From: Streptomyces sp. SAT1
GTDB taxonomy: Bacteria; Actinomycetota; Actinomycetes; Streptomycetales; Streptomycetaceae
Direction of reading: 5' to 3'
Assembly: GCF_001654495.1 (NCBI RefSeq)
Contig: NZ_CP015849.1
Coordinates: 2,308,501 to 2,372,500, forward strand
DNA length: 64,000 nt
Every line of letters starts with the position of its first letter. The first letter of the stretch is position 1. A program made the position numbers and the translations under genes. Shown piece after piece: positions 17,568 through 26,261 of this stretch. Below the pieces are notes generated by a model. The model was not told the DNA's origin and did no database searches. It saw only the letters and a program-made list of their open reading frames with translations.

Positions 17568-17607
17568 AGGCGGACCCGCCTTCCCGACCGGGAAGTGAGG
17601 TCCGCCT
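17568..17607 (-). terminator. Hairpin between rpmA and obg
   Basis: An 8-bp perfect stem AGGCGGAC/GTCCGCCT with an inner TTCCC/GGGAA stem in the 103-bp gap. It could attenuate read-through from the ribosomal protein genes or stabilise the rplU-rpmA mRNA. Confidence 0.65.
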
Positions 17608-17622
17608 CGCGAAAGCCTCCGG

Positions 17623-17877
17623 TCAGGCGACCGGGACGATGTTCACGACCTTGCGGCCGCGGTGGGTGCCGAACTCCACCGCGCCGGGCTGGAGCGCGAA
17701 CAGCGTGTCGTCGCCGCCACGGCCGACGCCCGCGCCGGGGTGGAAGTGGGTGCCGCGCTGGCGGATGATGATCTCACCGGCGTTCACGACCTGACCGCCG
17801 AAGCGCTTCACGCCGAGCCGCTGGGCATTCGAGTCGCGACCGTTCCGGGTGGACGATGCGCCCTTCTTGTGTGCCAT
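17623..17877 (-). CDS. rpmA: 50S ribosomal protein L27
   Basis: An 84-residue L27 beginning [16 protein letters not shown] with the conserved 'LGVKRFGGQ' and '[12 protein letters not shown]'. Its N-terminal tail reaches the peptidyl transferase centre. GGAG lies just before the ATG. It follows rplU after 14 bases in one operon. Confidence 0.98.
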   Translation of the reverse strand: MAHKKGASSTRNGRDSNAQRLGVKRFGGQVVNAGEIIIRQRGTHFHPGAGVGRGGDDTLFALQPGAVEFGTHRGRKVVNIVPVA

Positions 17878-17891
17878 GTCTCCTCAGTCCC

Positions 17892-18212
17892 TTACTTCGC
17901 AGCCGCGGGGATCTCAGTGACCTTGATCGCCGTGTACTGCTGGCGGTGGCCCTGACGACGGCGGTAGCCGGTCTTGTTCTTGTAGCGCAGAATGTCGATC
18001 TTCTGGCCCTTGTGGTGGTCCACGACCTCGGCCTGGACCTTGATGCCGGCCAGCACCCACGGGTCGCTGGTCACAGCGTCGCCGTCGACAACGAGCAGGG
18101 TCGAGAGCTCGACCGTGTCGCCAACCTTGGCAGTGGAAATCTTGTCAACCTCAACGATGTCGCCGACAGCAACCTTGTGCTGGCGACCACCGCTGCGCAC
18201 GATGGCGTACAC
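17892..18212 (-). CDS. rplU: 50S ribosomal protein L21
   Basis: A 106-residue L21 with the start sequence (M)[13 protein letters not shown] and the C-terminal 'KRRQGHRQ'-like region '[16 protein letters not shown]'. It binds 23S rRNA. The GTG start at 18212 corresponds to the family N-terminus; the open frame upstream is leader. A promoter candidate lies about 150 bases upstream. Confidence 0.97.
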   Translation of the reverse strand: MYAIVRSGGRQHKVAVGDIVEVDKISTAKVGDTVELSTLLVVDGDAVTSDPWVLAGIKVQAEVVDHHKGQKIDILRYKNKTGYRRRQGHRQQYTAIKVTEIPAAAK

Positions 18213-18802
18213 GCGGATCTCACTCTCTCGCTCGGAAACGGCACCCCCGCAGTCCAGCCGCCCGGACACAGGACACGCACGGCCTCTCCCGGTCACGGCC
18301 CGTGCCCGGAAGGAAGAGGTTTACGGGGATGTGGCGTGCCGATCGACACGCCGACGGTCAAGGTTACGGGGCCCGGCGTGAGGGGTCAAACCGGGCCCGC
18401 GGACCCCGCACAGGCCACCGGGGGCGCACCACAGGCCACCGGGGCGCAGCACCGCCGCAGCACCGCGCGTAGACCGCGCGTATATAAGGACAGCTTTCCG
18501 CCGGGAGCGGGCGCCCCTCCCCCGCACGCCGTCCGCCGCGCCCTCCTCCGGGGCATGACAAGGATCACAGCCGCCGCACAGGAAGAGCTCCTTGACACCG
18601 GTCGCGGCCACCGCCCGACGGCACGTCAGGGGGCGTCCGGGGGGTGTTCGACGCGGTCGCGGAGGTGCGGGCCGGCGGGCACGGGCCGGGGGCGGCGGAC
18701 GCCCTCCGCACGTCCGGCCGAGGGCGCTCGGCACGGGACATGGCCCGTTCCAGCCACCCCGTATGCTTCCTGGGCAAAGCCCAACACCGGAAGGCATAGA
18801 GA
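18213..18802. other. 590-bp divergent intergenic region between rplU and glycan cluster
   Basis: Gene-free as far as I can see. It contains the candidate rplU promoter (18362-18390), a GGCGTG/CACGCC inverted repeat at 18333-18352 in the rplU leader and two direct copies of CAGGCCACCGGGG near 18411 and 18432. An AT-rich TATATAAGG lies at about 18480. The plus-strand promoter of the acetyltransferase gene must also lie here, perhaps with TATGCT at about 18762 as -10. I could not pair that with a -35. Confidence 0.5.
18362..18390 (-). promoter_or_regulatory. Candidate vegetative promoter for rplU-rpmA
   Basis: On the minus strand TTGACC (-35) and TAACCT (-10) are separated by 17 bases. This is close to the HrdB-type consensus. 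It would give a leader of about 145 bases before the rplU GTG. Confidence 0.5.
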
Positions 18803-19399
18803 GTGAACTACAGGGTTCAGCCCACTGCCCAGGTCGCCGAGACCGCCGAGATCGGGGCCGGGAGCAGCGTCTGGGAGCTCGCGCAGATCCGCGAGGACGC
18901 CCGGCTCGGCGAAGGCTGCGTGGTGGGCCGCGGAGCGTACGTGGGCACCGGTGTGCGGATAGGCGACAACGTCAAGCTGCAGAACTACGCTCTCGTGTAC
19001 GAACCCGCCGAGCTCGGCGACGGTGTCTTCGTCGGCCCCGCCGTGGTGCTCACCAACGACCACAACCCGCGCTCCGTCGACCCCGCCGGCAAGCAGAAGC
19101 GCGGCGGCGACTGGGAGGCCGTGGGCGTCAAGGTCCAGGAGGGCGCCTCGCTCGGGGCGCGTTCGGTGTGTGTCGCCCCGGTGCGGGTCGGCCGCTGGGC
19201 GATGGTCGCCGCCGGCGCCGTCGTGACCAAGGACGTGCCGGACTTCGCGCTGGTCGTCGGAGTCCCCGCGCGCCGCATCGGCTGGGTCGGGCGGGCCGGT
19301 GTCCGGCTGACCGAGCACGAGGACGGCAGCGGCACCTGGGAGTGCCCGCAGACCGGTTCCCTGTACGACGAGAAGGACGGCGTTCTCACCGAGCGCTGA
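18803..19399 (+). CDS. WbpD-like hexapeptide N-acetyltransferase
   Basis: A 198-residue left-handed beta-helix transferase with repeated hexapeptide units ('IGAGSSVWELAQIREDARLGE'-type pattern) and 'GPAVVLTNDHNPRS', typical of the WbpD/WlbB family. Those enzymes acetylate the 3-amino group of UDP-2-acetamido-3-amino-2,3-dideoxy-uronic acid using acetyl-CoA. The coupling with WbpA/B/E-type genes on the opposite strand 4-9 kb away supports this substrate. It is the first plus-strand gene after the rplU divergent region and is followed after 93 bases by a glycosyltransferase gene. Start: GTG at 18803 (gtgaac) after a GGAAGG-containing leader. Confidence 0.85.
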   Translation: MNYRVQPTAQVAETAEIGAGSSVWELAQIREDARLGEGCVVGRGAYVGTGVRIGDNVKLQNYALVYEPAELGDGVFVGPAVVLTNDHNPRSVDPAGKQKRGGDWEAVGVKVQEGASLGARSVCVAPVRVGRWAMVAAGAVVTKDVPDFALVVGVPARRIGWVGRAGVRLTEHEDGSGTWECPQTGSLYDEKDGVLTER

Positions 19400-19492
19400 A
19401 CCGCACACCGAGCACAAAGACAGCACGTGACATGTGGCGCGCGGCGGTAATTCTCTACCCAATGTGCCCATAGAAAGGGTTCCCCGACCACC

Positions 19493-20827
19493 ATGCCGCT
19501 TGGATCACGCGGACGCCGTCCACGCGTTCTCTATCTCGCGTACTACTTTCCTCCGAGCCGCGCGAGCGGCATATTCCGGGCCCGTGCCACGGCCAACCAC
19601 TTCGCGAAGGCCGGATGGGACGTCACCGTCTACACCGCCCCGCGCGAGTTCTTCCAGACGTACCTGCACAACGCCTGCGACCCGTCCCTAGAGGACACCA
19701 TCGACCCCGATGTCACCGTGGTGCGGCCCCCCATGGGGTACTACGCCTGGGAGAAGGAGATACGCAAGTACGGCCGGCTGCGCCGTAATTTCCCGACGGT
19801 CGCCGGGAACCTGTACAAGCTCTTCCAGAACAAGGTGTTCCCCGAGCACTACCTCACCTGGATACCCGGTGTTCTCTCCCACGCGGTGAAGGCGCATTTC
19901 AAGCAGAAATTCGACCTGATCATAGCGACCGGGAACCCCTTCGTCTCCTTCGCCGCCGCCCAGGTGCTCGGAAAGCTCCTGCGCGTCCCCTACGCGGTCG
20001 ACTACCGCGACTCGTGGACCTTCAACCAGTTCACCGAGGAGCTGAAGTTCCCGGAGGACAGCAAGGCCTTCGAGTGGGAGGCGAAGGTGCTGCGGGACGC
20101 CTCCGAGATCGTCTTCGTCAACGACGGCATGCGGCAGTGGCACATCGACCGGTACCCGTACGCCGCGGACCGCATGACCGTGGTGCCGAACGGCTGGGAG
20201 CCCGAGCTGATGGGCGACCTGCCCTTCTCGCCGCCCCCCGCCGACCGCCCGCTCCGCTTCGGCTATCTGGGCACCGTCACCTCCTACCTCCCCCTCGAAG
20301 AGCTCTTCGAGGGCTGGCGGCTGGCCCGCAGCCATCCGCTGCTCCGCGACGCCGAACTGGACATCCACGGCCACCTGGGCTTCTTCCCGCAGGACGTGGC
20401 GCCGCTCATGGAGCGGCTGCCGGTGGAGGAGAACATCGGCGTCCACTACCGCGGCGCCTTCGGCAAGACCGAGGCCAGGGCCGTCTACGAGCGGACGGAC
20501 GCGCTGGTCTTCTGCGTTCCCGGCGCCCGCTATGTGACGTCCGGCAAGGTCTTCGAGTACATGGCGTCCGGCAAGCCCATCGTCTCGGTGCACCGGCCCG
20601 ACATCGCCGCGACCGAGGTGCTCGACGGCTACCCGCTGTGGTACCGCGGCAGCGAACTGACCGCCGACGAGGTCGCCAAGTCGTTCATCGCGGCCGCCGA
20701 GGGCGCCCGCGGCATCGACCGCGCACAGCACGACCAGGCCGTGGCCCACGCCCAGACATACACCCGCGAGGCCACTCTCGGGCCGTGGGAGCAGCGGATG
20801 CGCGACCTGGTGGGAGGGACCCGATGA
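19493..20827 (+). CDS. GT4-type glycosyltransferase
   Basis: A 444-residue GT-B glycosyltransferase of the GT4 group. 'VLYLAYYFPPSRASGIFRA' begins the acceptor domain, 'VVPNGWEPELMG' and 'FGYLGTVTSYL' open the donor domain, and 'YVTSGKVFEYMASGKPIVSV' is the donor-binding Glu region near residue 350. It is predicted to be cytoplasmic and membrane-associated, adding a sugar to a lipid-linked wall glycan. The ribosome site before ATG 19493 is weak. Four isoleucine codons are ATA, rare in this genome. The stop overlaps the next start (ATGA). Confidence 0.88.
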   Translation: MPLGSRGRRPRVLYLAYYFPPSRASGIFRARATANHFAKAGWDVTVYTAPREFFQTYLHNACDPSLEDTIDPDVTVVRPPMGYYAWEKEIRKYGRLRRNFPTVAGNLYKLFQNKVFPEHYLTWIPGVLSHAVKAHFKQKFDLIIATGNPFVSFAAAQVLGKLLRVPYAVDYRDSWTFNQFTEELKFPEDSKAFEWEAKVLRDASEIVFVNDGMRQWHIDRYPYAADRMTVVPNGWEPELMGDLPFSPPPADRPLRFGYLGTVTSYLPLEELFEGWRLARSHPLLRDAELDIHGHLGFFPQDVAPLMERLPVEENIGVHYRGAFGKTEARAVYERTDALVFCVPGARYVTSGKVFEYMASGKPIVSVHRPDIAATEVLDGYPLWYRGSELTADEVAKSFIAAAEGARGIDRAQHDQAVAHAQTYTREATLGPWEQRMRDLVGGTR

Positions 20828-23079
20828 GCACCAGCACGACCACGACCGGCCACGTCCTGTACCTCGCCCTGGGCGAGTACCGGGTCCGGGCCACCCGGGC
20901 CCACGTCGAGGGGTTCGCGGCCGAGGGACGCCCCGTCGTCCTGGTGATCGCGGACCGCCCCGAATGGGACGACCTGCCGGAGATCCCCGGCGTGCGCGTG
21001 CTGCGCGTCGAGCGGGACAAGAAGGGCTCCGCGTGGCGGGCGGCGCGCAAGCTCGTCCTGGCCTCGAACGGCCCGCTGCGCGGCGCCGGGCTGCTCGTCG
21101 CCGGTGACGCCCAGGCGCTCCCGCTCGCGTGGGCGGCACTGCGCCGCCGGCCGGGCATCGAGTTCCGGCTGGAGCCGTACGACAACGGCGGCCGGGTCAG
21201 CGAGCCCGCCGACCTCGCGGTGGTCACGCCCTGGTACCCGTCGCCGAACAACCCGTTCGCCGGGTCGTTCGTGCAGGCCGCCACCGAGGCCGTGCGGGAC
21301 CACTACGACCGCATCTCGATCCTGCACACCGAGGACTGGTCGGGATCCGCGCCCGCCCTCCTCGAGGACGCCGTCAAGGTGACGGCCGACCGCCTGCTGG
21401 ACCGCCGCGAGCTGATCCCCGTCCTCGACACCCCGACCGGGGTCGTCACCCGTGTGCCGGTGCCGCTGACCACCCGCCGCAACTACGCCGCCTGGGCCAC
21501 CGCGCAGGAGGCCGCGCTGCGCAAGGCGCTGCCGACCGGCCGGATCGAGGCACCGGTCGTCCACGCCCACACCGCGATCTACGGCGGTGTGCACGCGATG
21601 CGTCTGGCCCGGCCCGACGCGCGGATCGTGATCACCGAGCACTCCACCTTCCTGGAGAAGATCTTCAAGCAGTCGGCCGGGCGCCGCCTGTACGACGAGG
21701 TGCTGGAGCGCGCGGACGAGTTCCTGTGCGTCGGCAGCTATCTGCGCGACCAGATCGTGCGCGAGTTCCCGCACCACGCGGGCAAGATCCGGATCCTTCC
21801 GAACGTCATCGACTTCGACCGGTTCACGCCCGAGGCCACGCCCTCCGAGAAGCTGCTGAAGTGGCTGTACCTCGGCCGTCTGCTCCCGCACAAGGGCGTC
21901 ATGCCGCTGCTGGAGGCGTTCGCCCTGGTCGCAGAGCAGGAGCCGGAGGCGACGCTGACCATGGTCGGCGCCGGCGCGCTGGAGGACGAGCTGTGCGAGC
22001 GGGCCGCGGAGCTGGGCCTGGGCGACCGCTTCCGTGTCCTCCCGCCGGTGCCGCCGGAGGAGGTCAACGCGCTCATGCACCAGTACGACCTGCTGGTGCA
22101 CGCCAGCCGCTTCGAGACCTTCGGCATGACCGTCGTCGAGGCGAACGCGGCCGGCCTGCCGGTCCTGGTGACCAAGAGCCACGGGCCCGAGGAGACACTG
22201 GCCGGCCTGGAGGACCTCGCCGGCGCGCTGATGGACGTCAGCGACGACCCGACCGTCATCACGGACGCGTACTGGAAGCTGCGCGAGCGCTTCCACGAGC
22301 TGGACCTGGAGAAGGCGCGCCGGGAGCTGATGGCCAAGTACAGCCGCGAAGTGGTCGGGCGGCAGCTCATCGAGGTGTACGAGGACCGGGCACCGGCCAT
22401 CGAGATCCCGTCGGCACCGGAGGCGCCGGAGGCACCGGAGCCGTCCGCGCCGCGGGAGATCCCCGCCGGAGCGGAGTCCGCGGCCGTCGAGGTCTCGGCG
22501 GCGGAGCCGGGCCGGGTCGTCATCCTCGCCTACACGCCGGCCCGCCCGCGCCGGGTCGCCAACTTCGCGAACGAACTCGTCCGCCGTGGCGTCCAGGTCG
22601 ACCTGGTCACCGCCCGCCGCAAGGCGTGGACCCGGACCGACCTCGACCCGCGCGTCTCCTTCGTCACCATCGAGACGGCCGAGGCGTCGCTGTTCATCCC
22701 GCGCGGTGAGCGCTTCGTCGTGTACCGGGCGCCCCGCGCGGTGCTGCGCCGCGCCGACCGGCTGGCGGAGCGGCAGCGCGACGCGGTCGCACCCGAGCTG
22801 GCGGTGAAGGTCGCCCGGCGCGCCCACAACAAGGTGGCGCACGGCTTCCACAAGAAGGTGTTCCAGCGCGGGTACCGGGTGGTGCGCCCGCGGATCCTGG
22901 CGAAGATCGCCGCCAACGAGGCGCTGCCGCAGCTGCGTCTCGACGAGACGCAGCACGTCTTCCTGGCGGACACCAACGCCACGACGACGGCGTGGCGGAT
23001 GGCCCGGACGCACCCGCATCTGACGGTCACCAACCGCATGGACCTCACCCTGTTCGAGCACCTGCCCGTGCTCGACTAG
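20824..23079 (+). CDS. Three-part glycosyltransferase with central GT4 domain
   Basis: A 751-residue protein translated from an ATGA overlap with the preceding glycosyltransferase. Residues 1-130 resemble half of a GT-B fold ('HVLYLALGEYRVRATRAHVEGF'-type start). Residues about 135-520 form a full GT4 enzyme, with 'VVTPWYPSPNNPFAGSFV', 'LYLGRLLPHKGVMPLLEAF' and 'ASRFETFGMTVVEANAAG'. A Pro/Glu/Ala linker (about 525-555) leads to a C-terminal Rossmann-like half-domain ('VVILAYTPARPRRVANFA') with a basic helical tail. The acceptor and donor sugars cannot be told from sequence. The extra domains may be regulatory or degenerate glycosyltransferase halves. Confidence 0.85.
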   Translation: MSTSTTTTGHVLYLALGEYRVRATRAHVEGFAAEGRPVVLVIADRPEWDDLPEIPGVRVLRVERDKKGSAWRAARKLVLASNGPLRGAGLLVAGDAQALPLAWAALRRRPGIEFRLEPYDNGGRVSEPADLAVVTPWYPSPNNPFAGSFVQAATEAVRDHYDRISILHTEDWSGSAPALLEDAVKVTADRLLDRRELIPVLDTPTGVVTRVPVPLTTRRNYAAWATAQEAALRKALPTGRIEAPVVHAHTAIYGGVHAMRLARPDARIVITEHSTFLEKIFKQSAGRRLYDEVLERADEFLCVGSYLRDQIVREFPHHAGKIRILPNVIDFDRFTPEATPSEKLLKWLYLGRLLPHKGVMPLLEAFALVAEQEPEATLTMVGAGALEDELCERAAELGLGDRFRVLPPVPPEEVNALMHQYDLLVHASRFETFGMTVVEANAAGLPVLVTKSHGPEETLAGLEDLAGALMDVSDDPTVITDAYWKLRERFHELDLEKARRELMAKYSREVVGRQLIEVYEDRAPAIEIPSAPEAPEAPEPSAPREIPAGAESAAVEVSAAEPGRVVILAYTPARPRRVANFANELVRRGVQVDLVTARRKAWTRTDLDPRVSFVTIETAEASLFIPRGERFVVYRAPRAVLRRADRLAERQRDAVAPELAVKVARRAHNKVAHGFHKKVFQRGYRVVRPRILAKIAANEALPQLRLDETQHVFLADTNATTTAWRMARTHPHLTVTNRMDLTLFEHLPVLD

Positions 23080-23091
23080 GACGTCCCGCGC

Positions 23092-23147
23092 ACGACAACG
23101 GCCGGTCCCCCTCCCGCTCCGCGGGAGCAGGGGACCGGCCGTCGTCG
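23092..23147. terminator. Bidirectional hairpin terminator
   Basis: Long stem: ACGGCCGGTCCCC (23098-23110) pairs perfectly with its complement (23130-23142), with extra CGAC/GTCG pairing outside. It lies between the convergent glycosyltransferase and dehydrogenase genes. Confidence 0.85.
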
Positions 23148-23165
23148 TATCCACGGGCGGGAAAC

Positions 23166-23210
23166 GCGGGAGGCGGCACCCCGGTCGTACCGGTGGGTGC
23201 CGCCTCCCGC
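23166..23210 (-). terminator. Second hairpin terminator for the minus-strand operon
   Basis: A perfect 15-bp inverted repeat (GCGGGAGGCGGCACC and complement) with a 15-base loop, only 13 bases past the stop of the dehydrogenase gene. Confidence 0.85.
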
Positions 23211-23222
23211 GGGACGGGCGGG

Positions 23223-24506
23223 TCAGCCGCCGATGACGACCCGGCGCACGCCCTTCCACGCCTCCGGGTCGGTCGTACGGCGGCCGTCGACCAGCACGGT
23301 GACGTCCGGCAGGTCGGCCGGGGTCAGCGAGCGGTACTCGGCGTGGTCGGCCTGGAGGATCGCGGCGGTGACCTTCTCGCCCTGGTGCGGGGCCAGGCCG
23401 TGTGCGGCGAGCTCCTCGGCCGTGTACATCGGGTCCGAGACGAAGGGGACGGCCCCGCGCGCCTTCAGCGCCTCCACGGTCGGGAAGACACCGGAGAACG
23501 CGGTCTCCTTGACGCCGCCGCGGTAGGCGGCGCCCAGCACGAGGACGTGCACGCCGGTCAGGTCGCCGTAGGCGGCGGCCAGCAGGTCGACGGCGTACTC
23601 GGGCATCGCCGCGTTCGCCTCGCGGGCGGAGCGCACGACCGTGGCGGACGGGTCGTTCCACAGGTACATCCGCGGGTAGATCGGGATGCAGTGGCCGCCG
23701 ACCGCGATGCCCGGCTGGTGGATGTGGCTGTAGGGCTGCGAGTTGCAGGCCTCGATGACCTTCTTGACGTCGATGCCGTTGCCGTCGGCGAAGCGCGCGA
23801 ACTGGTTGGCCAGGCCGATGTTGACGTCCCGGTAGGTGGTCTCGGCGAGCTTGGCCAGCTCGGACGCCTCGGCGGTGCCCAGGTCCCACACGCCGTTCGC
23901 CCGGGGCAGGTCGTCCCGCTCGTCGAAGTCGAGGACCTGCTCGTAGAACGCCACACCGCGGGCCGTGGAGGCCTCGTCGATGCCGCCGACCAGCTTCGGG
24001 TAGCGGCGCAGGTCGGAGAAGACCCGGCCGGTGAGGACGCGCTCGGGCGAGAAGACCAGGTGGAAGTCCTCGCCCGCACTCAGGCCGGAGCCCTCGGCCA
24101 GCATCGGCGCCCAGCGGGTACGGGTGGTGCCGACCGGCAGCGTGGTCTCGTACGAGACGAGGGTGCCCGGCTTCAGGCCCTTGGCGATCGCCTCGGTGGC
24201 CGAGTCCATCCAGCCGAAGTCCGGCACGCCCTCGGCGTCGACGAACAGCGGAACGACGACGACGACGGCCTCGGACTGCGCGACGGCCGCCGCGGTGTCC
24301 GTGGTCGCGCTGAGCAGTCCCGCGTCGACGGCCTCCTTGAGCTTGACGTCCAGCTCGTGTTCACCGGGGAACGGCTCCGTACCGGCGTTGACCAGCTCGA
24401 CGACCTTCTCGTTGACGTCCGCGCCGATGACCCGGTGCCCCTTGGCGGCGAACTGCACCGCCAGCGGAAGCCCGATCTTGCCGAGCGCTACTACACAGAT
24501 GTTCAT
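23223..24506 (-). CDS. WbpA-type UDP-sugar 6-dehydrogenase
   Basis: A 427-residue nucleotide-sugar dehydrogenase. The NAD fold begins 'CVVALGKIGLPLAVQFA'. 'TLVSYETTLPVGTT' and 'FSPERVLTGRVF' are family motifs, and the catalytic cysteine is in 'VGGHCIPIYPR' near residue 272. Such enzymes oxidise C6 of a UDP-hexose twice to give a uronic acid. With WbpB-, WbpE- and WbpD-type neighbours the likely substrate is UDP-GlcNAc, but UDP-ManNAc or others cannot be excluded. It is the last gene of a four-gene minus-strand operon, 9 bases after the GT2 gene. Confidence 0.85.
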   Translation of the reverse strand: MNICVVALGKIGLPLAVQFAAKGHRVIGADVNEKVVELVNAGTEPFPGEHELDVKLKEAVDAGLLSATTDTAAAVAQSEAVVVVVPLFVDAEGVPDFGWMDSATEAIAKGLKPGTLVSYETTLPVGTTRTRWAPMLAEGSGLSAGEDFHLVFSPERVLTGRVFSDLRRYPKLVGGIDEASTARGVAFYEQVLDFDERDDLPRANGVWDLGTAEASELAKLAETTYRDVNIGLANQFARFADGNGIDVKKVIEACNSQPYSHIHQPGIAVGGHCIPIYPRMYLWNDPSATVVRSAREANAAMPEYAVDLLAAAYGDLTGVHVLVLGAAYRGGVKETAFSGVFPTVEALKARGAVPFVSDPMYTAEELAAHGLAPHQGEKVTAAILQADHAEYRSLTPADLPDVTVLVDGRRTTDPEAWKGVRRVVIGG

Positions 24507-24515
24507 GAGCGGTCG

Positions 24516-26261
24516 TTACTTCCTTTTCGAACCGTTCGGCTTCTTGGCACCGGTCGGCCGGAGGCCGACCGCCCGGAGTCTCTTCAGACGCCGGGCGAGG
24601 GCCGCCCGCACCCGGGGGGTCAGCACGCGCTTCTGCGAGGAGGCCAGTACCGTCCTCACCCGGGTGGTCAGCGGCGGATACAGCTGCGCGGTGGAAACCA
24701 CCACACGGCCCTTGCCGTTCACGACGGCGCTCGCCCGGTAGGGGGCGTCGCTGCCGCCCCACAGACGGGCCAACGGCATGGGCTTGTCCTTGCCGGGCAC
24801 GGGGATCTCGTACGTCGAACCGGCGATGTCCAGATAGACCCGCACCCCCAGCTTGGCGGTGCGCCGCGCCAGCGGGATCCGGGCGTCCACCACGGTCCCG
24901 CGGCCGTCGGCGGCGGGCTCGCGGGTGATCTCCCCCACCGGGTCGGCGAGCCGGGTCCCGGCCGGCAGCGGCCTGCCGCCGGCCTTGTCCGCCGACTTGG
25001 GCAGGGCGCCCTGCGTGAGGCGCAGCGTGATCCCGGCGCCGCCGGTGTCACCGGTCACCGGGACCCGGACGGACGCCCGGTAGGTGATCCGCTCGCCGTG
25101 CTGCTCCCAGGCGCTGTCGAGCAGTTCCGTCCCCCGGGCGAGCTGCCCGGCGACGTTGTCCTGGAACACCTCGTAGCAGCGGTCGGGCAGTCCGGGCCAC
25201 GCGGCGCGGAAGCCCGGGTAGCGGACGTGGACGCGTCCGTCCTCCATGAGCAGCGACGGGCCCTCACCCGTCGTCTCGGACGTGATCGCCTCGCACAGCG
25301 CGTCGACCGCGCCGGCCTGGGCCAGGCAGATCCGCACCCGGCGCCTGACGTCCAGGGCGTCCCGGATGCCGTCGGTGAAGTAGGCGTCGGCCAGCCGTCC
25401 GATGCCCGCGCAGATCTCCCGCTGCACCTGGCGGTCGAGGGCGGGGAAGTCGTCCTGGACGAGCTTGGACAGCTCCCAGGTGAAATGCCGCAGCAGTACG
25501 GCGTCGAGCCGCGGCCCCGGCTCGATGAGACCGGCCGTGAAGTCCATGATCTGCGCCGCGCAGCGCAGCCGGGCCAGATGGTCGGCGCGGTAGGTGATGT
25601 TGCTGGCGTCCCCGCGCTTGACCGCGTAGTAGCAGGTGTAGTCGGCCACCACCGATATCCTGCGCGCGCGCACGCACGCCTCGATGGTGAACGGCTGGTC
25701 GCTGCCCACCGGCATGTCTTCCGGGAACCGCAGCTTGTGCCGCTCGACCAGCTCGCGCCGGAACAGCTTGGTGTTGGCCAGCGTGAACGGCAGCGCCGAG
25801 TCGTAGAGGCTGACGTCCGGGTCGCTCTTCTTGAACAGGGCCTGGTGGACGTACCGGCCGTTCGTGCCGACCATCTTGCCGACGACGACGTCCGAACCGT
25901 GCTTGTCGGCGCACGCCACCATGCGCTCCAGCGCCTTCTCCCCGAGGTGGTCGTCGGAGCCGATGAAGTACACGTACCGGCCCGTGGCCACCTCCAGCGC
26001 CCGGTTGCTGGGTGCGGCCGGGCCGCCGGAGTTGGCCTGGTGGATCACCTTGACGGTGTCCGGGTAGAGCGCGGCGAAGCGGTCGAGTTCACGACCGCTG
26101 TCGTCCGTGGAGCCGTCGTCGACCGCGACGATCTCCAGCCGCTTGCGGCCGATGCTCTGCCCCACCAGGGAGTTCAGGCACTCCGTCAGGTAGGGCATGG
26201 TGTTGTAGACGGCGACGACCACACTCACGTCGGGTGTGGCACTCACCGCTCTCTCAGGCAT
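24516..26261 (-). CDS. TarS-like GT2 glycosyltransferase
   Basis: A 581-residue protein. Residues 10-230 are a GT-A, GT2 domain with 'SVVVAVYNTMPYLTECLNSL', 'VAVDDGSTDDS', 'NSGGPAAPSNRAL' and the metal-binding 'GSDD' at 101-104. The block 'VVVGKMVGTNGRYVHQALF', the 'KLFRRELV' helix and the 'VGSDQPF' motif (Asp188) closely follow S. aureus TarS/TarP, which put GlcNAc on poly(ribitol-phosphate). A beta-rich C-terminal region and a basic tail ('GAKKPNGSKRK') may bind the polymer or membrane. The ATG at 26261 overlaps the upstream stop by 8 bases. The sugar donor could be the diacetamidouronic acid made by its operon neighbours. Confidence 0.82.
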   Translation of the reverse strand: MPERAVSATPDVSVVVAVYNTMPYLTECLNSLVGQSIGRKRLEIVAVDDGSTDDSGRELDRFAALYPDTVKVIHQANSGGPAAPSNRALEVATGRYVYFIGSDDHLGEKALERMVACADKHGSDVVVGKMVGTNGRYVHQALFKKSDPDVSLYDSALPFTLANTKLFRRELVERHKLRFPEDMPVGSDQPFTIEACVRARRISVVADYTCYYAVKRGDASNITYRADHLARLRCAAQIMDFTAGLIEPGPRLDAVLLRHFTWELSKLVQDDFPALDRQVQREICAGIGRLADAYFTDGIRDALDVRRRVRICLAQAGAVDALCEAITSETTGEGPSLLMEDGRVHVRYPGFRAAWPGLPDRCYEVFQDNVAGQLARGTELLDSAWEQHGERITYRASVRVPVTGDTGGAGITLRLTQGALPKSADKAGGRPLPAGTRLADPVGEITREPAADGRGTVVDARIPLARRTAKLGVRVYLDIAGSTYEIPVPGKDKPMPLARLWGGSDAPYRASAVVNGKGRVVVSTAQLYPPLTTRVRTVLASSQKRVLTPRVRAALARRLKRLRAVGLRPTGAKKPNGSKRK

